Under the pieces are notes generated by a model. It worked only from the letters and a program-made list of their open reading frames with translations. It made no database searches and was not told where the DNA came from. This document shows positions 7,194 to 12,531 of a stretch of DNA of 12,531 nt, piece by piece (the first letter of the stretch is position 1; every line of letters starts with the position of its first letter). The stretch comes from JALQUL01 sp964556425 (GTDB lineage: Bacteria; Pseudomonadota; Gammaproteobacteria; Burkholderiales; Burkholderiaceae_C), in NCBI GenBank assembly GCA_964556425.1, contig CAZKWC010000079.1:1-12531 (forward strand), in the 5' to 3' direction. A program made the translations under genes and the position numbers.

Positions 7194-7862
7194 ATGACTG
7201 AATTTCCACTTAGCTACGAATTTGATCACCTGTACGCAAAAATTAATAACCAAATGTGGCTCATAGACACAGGCTCGCCTATTAGTTTTGGCGATCATAA
7301 AAATATTATGATCGAAAAAGAAAGGTTTGAAATCCCTAATACCCACTTAGGAATAACCGCACCCATACTTTCTAAAATTACAGGAACAAAATGTAGTGGT
7401 CTAATTGGTATGGATATTCTTGAAAATTTTGATATTTTATTTGACCTGCTACAAGCCAAGATGGTAGTTTCAATTAAACCACTTGGTACGTTTGGAGAAC
7501 TACACCCGCTCGAAGACTTTATGAGTATTCCTATTATTAGGGTGAAAATTGCTGGTGTGAAATACAAAATGTTTTTTGATACAGGTTCGCATATTTGTTA
7601 TTTACAAAATGAATGTGTGGATCGCTTTCCAGACCTAGGCCAAGAACAAGACTTTTTACCTATGATGGGTGAATTTGTGACCAACACTTACAATGTTAAA
7701 TTTGTACTTGGCAAACATGCGTTTAACTTTCAAACTGGTAGGTTACAAGGTATTTTAGGAACTACTTTGTTAATGTCTGGAGTAGAAGGTGTACTAGGTA
7801 ATAGGCTAGTTCAAAAAATGTTGATTGGATTTTTTCCAAGAAGAAATATTTTGTGCATGTAA
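7194..7862 (+). CDS. Single-chain, two-lobed retropepsin-like aspartic protease
   Basis: A 222-residue soluble protein with two aspartic-protease active-site motifs. Numbered from this ATG, LIDTGS is at 23-28 (Asp25) and FFDTGS at 128-132 (Asp129). Each is followed about 45-70 residues later by the hydrophobic-Gly segment that closes a retropepsin lobe: GLIGMDILENFDILFD (69-84) and GVLGNRLVQKMLIGFF (199-214). So the chain looks like two ~100-residue retropepsin lobes in tandem, a built-in pseudodimer, far shorter than pepsin (about 330). No signal peptide, membrane segment, PDZ or TPR region is visible, so it is probably cytoplasmic. The frame extends to a TTG at 7134. I chose the ATG at 7194 because GGGA lies just before it and lobe 1 needs no more upstream sequence. 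The substrate is unknown and no partner gene is adjacent. Confidence 0.75.
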   Translation: MTEFPLSYEFDHLYAKINNQMWLIDTGSPISFGDHKNIMIEKERFEIPNTHLGITAPILSKITGTKCSGLIGMDILENFDILFDLLQAKMVVSIKPLGTFGELHPLEDFMSIPIIRVKIAGVKYKMFFDTGSHICYLQNECVDRFPDLGQEQDFLPMMGEFVTNTYNVKFVLGKHAFNFQTGRLQGILGTTLLMSGVEGVLGNRLVQKMLIGFFPRRNILCM

Positions 7863-7917
7863 AGATGAAACATTGCTAATTCATCAATTTGTTAATTTAT
7901 CAATCTACTCACACTCA

Positions 7918-7959
7918 CCCTTCACCTTATCAAGGTAAAAGGGCTAACACTTTAAAGTG
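7918..7959. terminator. Possible bidirectional terminator between protease and dehydratase genes
   Basis: CCCTT-C-ACCTT (7918-7928) pairs with AAGGT-AA-AAGGG (7932-7943) around a 3-base loop, with a 1x2 internal bulge. A perfect palindrome CACTTTAAAGTG (7948-7959) follows and spans the dehydratase stop codon. Neither side has a strong T run, so termination here is plausible but weakly supported. Confidence 0.35.
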
Positions 7960-8929
7960 CTTGTTGTTGCCAACTGAGTAGTTGTTGTACGGTAGCAGTA
8001 ACACCACCACAAACAATCACTAGCACGTTTTTATGGCGTGACTCGTCTGTATGGTGGCTAGCTGACTCAAAAGGTGGCAGCAAGGAGGTGGGCGCAACAA
8101 TAAGACCGTCATAAACACCTGCTAATGCAGCACCACAAGCAGGCTCGACTACCAGCCGGTGGTCATCTAAAAACTGTACACAAGCGTTAACCGCCTGCTG
8201 ATCTGTTACCACCAAGTTGTAAATGGTGCGTTTGCTTAAATAATCAAAAGCCTGTTGGCACACTTGTTTGGCACCTAAAGAACTAGCAATACTGGTAATG
8301 GCGCTTAGCTCTGAACGATAACCCTTTTCTTTGGCATCAAGGTAAGAGGCTGCTCCTATGGTTTCTAGGGCAAAAATAGGAATGTGCGACAGATTATTTC
8401 GCTCTAGGCCCAAAGCTACCCCAGCTAATAATCCACCACCGCCCACAGACAACACTACCGCATCAGGAATAACACCCTGAGCTACTACTTCATCAATCAT
8501 AGAGGCATGACCCTGCCAAAGTAAGGGGTCATCAAAAGGGTGAATAAAAGCGTCTGTTGGGCCTACCATTGACAAAGCCAAGGTATTGGCTTCTGCCCAA
8601 CTTTCGCCGTGCACAATTAGCTCTGCCCCCTCTTGGCCAATTAATTGCCTAGCCCTAGCACTGGTGGTTTCTGGCACCACCACCACTACCGGGATTTGAA
8701 GCTGCTTGCCCGCATAAGCCACTGCAATACCCGCATTACCACCAGAAGACGAAATAAATCGTTGAGCACCATTTTTAGCATGGTGCTCGCAGGCATAACC
8801 TACTCCTCTTATCTTAAATGAACCGCTTGGTTGTAAGGCCTCCATTTTGAGCCAAAATTGAGTTGAAGTGGCGTTTGCACTTTTGATTTTGGAAGGAAGT
8901 AATGGGGTTTGGATATGGAGTGAAGTCAT
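7952..8929 (-). CDS. L-serine/L-threonine dehydratase, SDS/SDHL type, PLP-dependent
   Basis: Fold-type II PLP enzyme that deaminates L-serine to pyruvate and/or L-threonine to 2-oxobutanoate in the cytoplasm. From this start: PSGSFKIRG (34-42) has the Schiff-base Lys39; SSGGNAGIA (61-69) binds the substrate carboxylate; SVGGGGLLAG (161-170) binds the PLP phosphate; EPACGA lies at 262-267; VIVCGG places Cys307 at the PLP ring nitrogen. Cys there, rather than Ser, together with ITSIASSLGAK and the absence of an ACT domain, points to the catabolic SDS/SDHL group known from animals, not biosynthetic IlvA. Gly in SSGG (Ala in SDS) resembles the SDHL form. The ATG at 8929 gives 325 residues, matching this group (about 328). 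The frame stays open to an ATG at 9013, adding 28 residues without family features; no start has a Shine-Dalgarno. It diverges from the DJ-1-family gene. Confidence 0.88.
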   Translation of the reverse strand: MTSLHIQTPLLPSKIKSANATSTQFWLKMEALQPSGSFKIRGVGYACEHHAKNGAQRFISSSGGNAGIAVAYAGKQLQIPVVVVVPETTSARARQLIGQEGAELIVHGESWAEANTLALSMVGPTDAFIHPFDDPLLWQGHASMIDEVVAQGVIPDAVVLSVGGGGLLAGVALGLERNNLSHIPIFALETIGAASYLDAKEKGYRSELSAITSIASSLGAKQVCQQAFDYLSKRTIYNLVVTDQQAVNACVQFLDDHRLVVEPACGAALAGVYDGLIVAPTSLLPPFESASHHTDESRHKNVLVIVCGGVTATVQQLLSWQQQAL

Positions 8930-9079
8930 GTTAATAAGCGGGTTGGGGTGGGCTAGAGTGGCTCTTAAAGGCATTTTAATTAAAAAACCATATGAAAGAC
9001 CAATTAACTGCATTTAACTGTTTTGACTCAATCTGAACTAGAATAAATTATTCATTATTTTTACATCCGATGGCTAACA

Positions 9080-9682
9080 ATGCTTATTTCTATTCTCACC
9101 TTCCAAGGCTTTAACGAACTCGATTCTTTTATTGCATTGGGCATATTAAATCGAATTAAAAAACCCAATTGGCGAGTAGAAATTTGTTGCCCAGAAGATT
9201 CGGTTACTTCTATGAATGGTGTTACTGTTTTAGCGCAATCAAGGCTAGAGCGACTGCATTTATCGGATGCGGTGATTGTGGGTAGTGGTATGCAAACCCG
9301 TGAAGTGGTTAAAAACCCAGAAATAATGCAGCAACTGCAAACAGGTCTTGATCCTAATAAGCAGTTAATTGGAGCACAATGCTCGGGAACTTTAATTTTG
9401 GCGCAACTAGGCCTGTTGGGTCAAATCCCAGCCTGCACCGACCTCATCACCAAACCATGGGTACAGGAGTCGGGAGTAAATGTTTTAAACACACCATTTT
9501 ATGCAGAAAATAATATTGCCACTGCAGGCGGTTGCTTGGCTTCGCAATATTTAGCTGCCTGGATAATTGCAAAAACCCAGGGCTTAGAGGCAGCCAAAGA
9601 GGCAATGCACTACGTAGCCCCAGTCGGTGAAAAAGAAGACTATGTAAGCCGAGCAATAGCTAATATAGAGATTTTTTTATAG
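9080..9682 (+). CDS. DJ-1/PfpI family protein (class I glutamine amidotransferase-like)
   Basis: A 200-residue single-domain protein of the DJ-1/PfpI superfamily. The nucleophile elbow is IGAQCSGTLILAQLGLL (97-113) with Cys101. The N-terminal strand and the early acidic residue (FQGFNELDSF, Glu13) are typical, as is the later AGGCLASQYLAAWII segment. Superfamily members include chaperone-like glyoxalases, isocyanide hydratase and the sensor domain of GlxA-type AraC regulators; here no AraC domain is attached. The precise activity cannot be read. The start has only weak ribosome-binding similarity. TTGACT (9023-9028) upstream could be part of its promoter. It diverges from the serine dehydratase across 150 bp, so the two may share regulation. 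Confidence 0.87.
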   Translation: MLISILTFQGFNELDSFIALGILNRIKKPNWRVEICCPEDSVTSMNGVTVLAQSRLERLHLSDAVIVGSGMQTREVVKNPEIMQQLQTGLDPNKQLIGAQCSGTLILAQLGLLGQIPACTDLITKPWVQESGVNVLNTPFYAENNIATAGGCLASQYLAAWIIAKTQGLEAAKEAMHYVAPVGEKEDYVSRAIANIEIFL

Positions 9683-9720
9683 GGCCTTAATGCATTTTTA
9701 GCGCTAAATATTATGAGTAA

Positions 9721-9818
9721 TGCGACAGAATATGTCATTTGAAATTTATGAAAATGATAGTTTTTCGTCGCATATTAACGCAGCCCAACATAGCTCTATG
9801 TCGTAATTAGCTGCGTTA
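9721..9818. repeat. Two consecutive imperfect inverted repeats (hairpin-rich spacer)
   Basis: First unit 9721-9772: outer arms TGCGAC/GTCGCA (9721-9726, 9767-9772) and inner arms TCATTT/AAATGA (9735-9740, 9752-9757). Second unit 9776-9818: outer arms TAACGCAGC/GCTGCGTTA (9776-9784, 9810-9818; 9 bp perfect) with a nested ACATA/TATGT hairpin (9788-9792, 9797-9801). A separate palindrome TTTAGCGCTAAA lies at 9697-9708. The region lies between the ends of two convergent genes, so termination is possible. It could also be a dispersed palindromic element; its copy number in the genome is unknown. Confidence 0.5.
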
Positions 9819-9850
9819 TGTTCGTGGCTCAATTAAGCGTTTTAAAGTTA

Positions 9851-10225
9851 TTACAAAATATGCTCGGCAAGCACCATTTGTAAATCATAAATACTGACCT
9901 TTTTATTGAACTTTTTAGAGATAGGCGTGTGGTCACTGCCTACCCAAATTTTAAGCTCGGCATCTAAATCAAAAGTACCTGCTGTTTCAATGCTGTATTT
10001 GGTAATTTTGCTGTATGGAATACTTAGGTAATCAATTTTGCTACCAGTTATACCTTGAATATCGACCAAAATTAAACGCTTATTGGTAAACACAAAAGTG
10101 TCACGAATTACCACAAAGCCCACTTCAATAATCTCGCCTTGTATGAGTAATTTACCGTAATCGGCCGCTAATTTTTCGGGAGTAACAACACCAGCGTTAC
10201 CTAATAAGCCAGAAAGAATGCCCAT
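9851..10225 (-). CDS. Small PH-domain protein (bacterial PH domain type)
   Basis: A 124-residue protein that is almost entirely one bacterial pleckstrin-homology domain of the bPH_1 kind. After an N-terminal helix (MGILSGLLGNAG) come strands with the landmarks LLIQGEIIEVGFVVIRDTFVFTNKRLILVD (27-56): the FTNKRLI turn is characteristic. IPYSKITKYSIETAGTFDLDAELKIWVG (69-96) follows, and a C-terminal helix closes the fold. No signal peptide or membrane segment. The role of this family is largely unknown; the domain assignment is firm, the function is not. AAGGA (10237-10233), seven bases before the ATG, is a good ribosome-binding site. It diverges from katG (195 bp between starts). Confidence 0.85.
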   Translation of the reverse strand: MGILSGLLGNAGVVTPEKLAADYGKLLIQGEIIEVGFVVIRDTFVFTNKRLILVDIQGITGSKIDYLSIPYSKITKYSIETAGTFDLDAELKIWVGSDHTPISKKFNKKVSIYDLQMVLAEHIL

Positions 10226-10325
10226 TTGTTTTTCCTTTTAGGGTGAATGTTCAATTTGAAGCTAAAAATACCAATACGAAAATTAGCTTTTTCATTTTAT
10301 TCTTAACTTTGTGAGTATTGCTTTC

Positions 10326-10340
10326 ATAGTCTTAGGCTAT
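10326..10340 (+). promoter_or_regulatory. OxyR-like dyad, upstream copy
   Basis: ATAG-TCTTAGG-CTAT is a perfect match to the ATAG-N7-CTAT dimer half of the OxyR consensus. It lies 81-95 bp before the katG start. TACAAT (10357-10362) downstream is a reasonable -10, and its -35 position would fall within this dyad, as expected where OxyR recruits polymerase to a promoter lacking a good -35. Control of katG by OxyR is inferred from motif and gene identity. Confidence 0.6.
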
Positions 10341-10378
10341 ATTGTAAATAAAAAAATACAATTACACTGTTTACACCA

Positions 10379-10393
10379 ATAGATTTAGACTAT
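10379..10393 (+). promoter_or_regulatory. OxyR-like dyad, start-proximal copy
   Basis: ATAG-ATTTAGA-CTAT, a second perfect ATAG-N7-CTAT, has its centre 53 bp from the first (about five helical turns). It ends 15 bp before the katG Shine-Dalgarno. It would lie downstream of a start from the TACAAT promoter, or would cover the spacer of an alternative promoter with TATAAG (10391-10396) as -10. A repressing or loop-forming role is possible. Confidence 0.55.
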
Positions 10394-10407
10394 AAGCTCA
10401 CTCAAAC

Positions 10408-10414
10408 AAAGGAG
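10408..10414 (+). promoter_or_regulatory. Ribosome-binding site of katG
   Basis: AAAGGAG six bases before the ATG is the strongest Shine-Dalgarno sequence in the window and fixes the katG start. Confidence 0.9.
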
Positions 10415-10420
10415 TTTTAT

Positions 10421-12531
10421 ATGTCTGATCTAGGAAAATGCCCTGTTATGCATGGTGGTAACACCAAAACTAATGCCAATACCAGCAATATGGCCTGGTG
10501 GCCTAATGCGCTTAATCTTGATATCCTGCATCAGCACGATAGCAAAACCAATCCTTTAAAGAGTTTTGATTACCGTGCTGAGCTTAAAAACTTAGACGTG
10601 CAAGCGCTTAAAGACGATGTGGCGGCTTTAATGACCGACAGCCAAGACTGGTGGCCCGCTGATTGGGGACATTATGGTGGCCTCATGATTCGAATGGCAT
10701 GGCATGCAGCTGGCACTTATCGCATTGCCGATGGCAGAGGTGGTGCTGGTACTGGTAATCAACGATTTGCCCCGCTTAACTCATGGCCAGATAATGCCAA
10801 CCTCGACAAAGCACGTCGTTTGTTGTGGCCTATTAAAAAGAAATACGGCAATAAAATTAGTTGGGCCGACCTAATCGTTTTAGCTGGCACGGTTGCCTAT
10901 GAAACCATGGGTTTAAAAACTTACGGTTTTAGTTTTGGTCGTGAAGATATTTGGCATCCCGAAAAAGATATTTATTGGGGTGCTGAAAAAGAATGGTTGG
11001 GTGCAAATCGATACGATGGTAATAACCGCCAGTCGCTTGATAACCCTTTAGCTGCTGTACAAATGGGTTTGATTTATGTGAACCCAGAAGGCGTAAACGG
11101 GCAACCTGACCCGTTAAAAACAGCCGAAGATGTACGCCTTACATTTGCACGTATGGCCATGAACGACGAAGAAACCGTTGCCTTAACTGCTGGTGGTCAC
11201 ACGGTAGGTAAAGCGCATGGTAATGGCAGTGCTAAAAACCTTGGCCCAGAGCCAGAAGGTGAAGAACTTGATGCGCAAGGTTTAGGCTGGTTGAATAAAA
11301 CCACAAGAGGCATTGGGCGCGATACGGTAACCAGTGGCATTGAAGGCGCATGGACTACTCATCCTACCCAATGGGATAACGGCTATTTTCATATGCTTCT
11401 TAACTATGATTGGGAACTTAAAAAGAGTCCCGCAGGTGCTCATCAATGGGAACCTATTAACATCAAAGAGGAAGATCAACCTGTTGATGTAGAAGACCCA
11501 TCTATTCGCCATAATCCTATTATGACCGACGCAGATATGGCCATGAAAATGGATCCTGCTTACCGAAAAATATCAGAACATTTTTATCAAAACCCCGATT
11601 ATTTTTCTGAAGTTTTTGCTCGTGCATGGTTTAAATTAACCCACCGTGACTTAGGTCCTCGTGCGCGTTATATTGGCCCTGATGCGCCTAGCGAAGACTT
11701 AATTTGGCAAGACCCAGTACCTGTAGGCTCTAGTCAATATGATGTGCAATTAGCCAAGCAAAAAATTGTTGCTAGTGGTTTAAGTTTAAGCGAGATGGTA
11801 AGCACTGCATGGGATAGTGCCAGAACCTTTAGGGGGTCTGATAAACGAGGCGGTGCCAATGGTGCACGTATTCGATTAGCTCCGCAAAAAGACTGGTTGG
11901 GCAATGAGCCAGCACGTTTACAAAAAGTGCTTGCCGTGTTAGAAGATATTGCCAAGCAAGTGGGTGCGAGTGTGGCCGATATGATTGTGTTGGCTGGCAA
12001 TGTGGGTGTAGAGCAAGCAGCAAAAGCGGCTGGTTATGCAGTGAATGTGCCTTTTAAAGCAGGCCGTGGTGATGCCACTGCAGCGCACACCGATGTGGAG
12101 TCTTTTGCAGTATTAGAGCCTCTTGCAGATGGTTTTCGCAATTGGCTAAAACAAGATTACGCCGTACAACCTGAAGAGATGTTGTTAGACCGTGCTCAAT
12201 TAATGGGTTTAACTGCACAAGAAATGACAGTGCTAATAGGCGGTATGCGTGTAATGGGAACTAACCATGGCAATAGCCAACACGGTGTATTTACCCATCA
12301 TGTAGGTGCTTTAAGCAATGACTTTTTTGTGACACTAACTGATATGGCCTACAGCTGGAAACCGACTAGCAAAAACGGCTACCATATTGTGGATAGAAGC
12401 ACAGGAAAAACACAATTTACTGCCACCCGAGTCGATTTAGTTTTTGGCTCCAACTCGATCTTAAGATCTTATTGCGAATTGTATGCCCAAGACGATAACA
12501 AAGAAAAAATGGTCAATGACTTTGTTGCCGC
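10421..12531 (+). CDS. katG: Catalase-peroxidase KatG (3' end beyond window)
   Basis: Bifunctional haem enzyme that destroys hydrogen peroxide and acts as a broad peroxidase, made of two homologous domains. The 703 visible codons cover all but roughly the last 20-30 of the usual ~720-740. The distal haem side is RMAWHAAGTYR with Arg91, Trp94 and His95. The Met-Tyr-Trp cross-link needed for catalase activity is predicted between Trp94, Tyr219 (IYVNPEG) and Met247 (RMAMND). GGHTVGK supplies the proximal His260. HRDLGPRARYIGP carries the mobile arginine of the catalase cycle. The C-terminal domain is normal as far as seen. No signal peptide; cytoplasmic. Start and ribosome-binding site are clear. 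Two OxyR-like dyads upstream suggest induction by peroxide. Confidence 0.97.
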   Translation, partial: MSDLGKCPVMHGGNTKTNANTSNMAWWPNALNLDILHQHDSKTNPLKSFDYRAELKNLDVQALKDDVAALMTDSQDWWPADWGHYGGLMIRMAWHAAGTYRIADGRGGAGTGNQRFAPLNSWPDNANLDKARRLLWPIKKKYGNKISWADLIVLAGTVAYETMGLKTYGFSFGREDIWHPEKDIYWGAEKEWLGANRYDGNNRQSLDNPLAAVQMGLIYVNPEGVNGQPDPLKTAEDVRLTFARMAMNDEETVALTAGGHTVGKAHGNGSAKNLGPEPEGEELDAQGLGWLNKTTRGIGRDTVTSGIEGAWTTHPTQWDNGYFHMLLNYDWELKKSPAGAHQWEPINIKEEDQPVDVEDPSIRHNPIMTDADMAMKMDPAYRKISEHFYQNPDYFSEVFARAWFKLTHRDLGPRARYIGPDAPSEDLIWQDPVPVGSSQYDVQLAKQKIVASGLSLSEMVSTAWDSARTFRGSDKRGGANGARIRLAPQKDWLGNEPARLQKVLAVLEDIAKQVGASVADMIVLAGNVGVEQAAKAAGYAVNVPFKAGRGDATAAHTDVESFAVLEPLADGFRNWLKQDYAVQPEEMLLDRAQLMGLTAQEMTVLIGGMRVMGTNHGNSQHGVFTHHVGALSNDFFVTLTDMAYSWKPTSKNGYHIVDRSTGKTQFTATRVDLVFGSNSILRSYCELYAQDDNKEKMVNDFVA

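Noticed and set aside
8930..9013. Twenty-eight-residue N-terminal extension of the dehydratase
   Set aside because: Family members begin at the MTSLHIQTPLL position; the extra residues have no targeting or domain feature and the upstream ATGs have no ribosome-binding site.
9776..9818. Integron attC site
   Set aside because: Only 43 bp, below the usual attC size. The R'' and R' boxes do not fit RYYYAAC and GTTRRRY, and no integrase or cassette array is seen.
10259..10289. Inverted repeat AAGCTAA/TTAGCTT followed by a T-rich stretch, as a + strand terminator
   Set aside because: No + strand gene ends upstream (the PH-domain gene reads the other way), the loop is 17 bases and the stem only 7 bp.

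Overview
The window is ordinary bacterial chromosome with moderate-to-low GC and is gene dense. It most likely comes from a (probably aquatic) gammaproteobacterium. The basis is a canonical CTGT-N8-ACAG LexA box on a umuDC operon, an FNR-type TTGAT-N4-ATCA(A/T) site, an R773-type ArsC and a KatG preceded by OxyR-like dyads. I cannot name the genus. A run of 100 N (1569-1668) marks a scaffold gap, so this is a draft assembly.

Left block, all on the minus strand (1-5377). Read in the direction of transcription, an SOS-controlled umuD-umuC pair (error-prone DNA polymerase V) is followed by a P2-like cation-pumping P-type ATPase with its own apparent FNR-type promoter. After that comes a short XRE/HipB-like repressor that runs off the left edge. 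An 87-bp spacer with two near-identical 21-bp repeats separates the ATPase from the repressor and looks like the repressor's own operator.

Middle block (5582-7862). An unrecognised seven-helix membrane protein (+) converges on an ArsC-family reductase (-). The two share a perfect 13-bp-stem terminator that contains both stop codons. After about 300 bp without a clear gene comes a compact protein with two DTGS active-site motifs. It looks like two retropepsin lobes fused in one chain and is the most unusual gene here.

Right block (7952-12531). A PLP-dependent serine/threonine dehydratase of the SDS/SDHL type (-) is divergent from a stand-alone DJ-1/PfpI-family protein (+). A hairpin-rich spacer follows, then a small PH-domain protein (-). 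The last gene is a catalase-peroxidase, katG (+), cut by the right edge. The katG upstream region holds two ATAG-N7-CTAT dyads 53 bp apart, which suggests OxyR control.

Several genes belong to stress responses: SOS mutagenesis, peroxide defence, possibly oxygen-responsive ion transport and arsenate reduction. They are separate transcription units rather than one system. I saw no tRNA, rRNA, CRISPR array, transposase or prophage gene.
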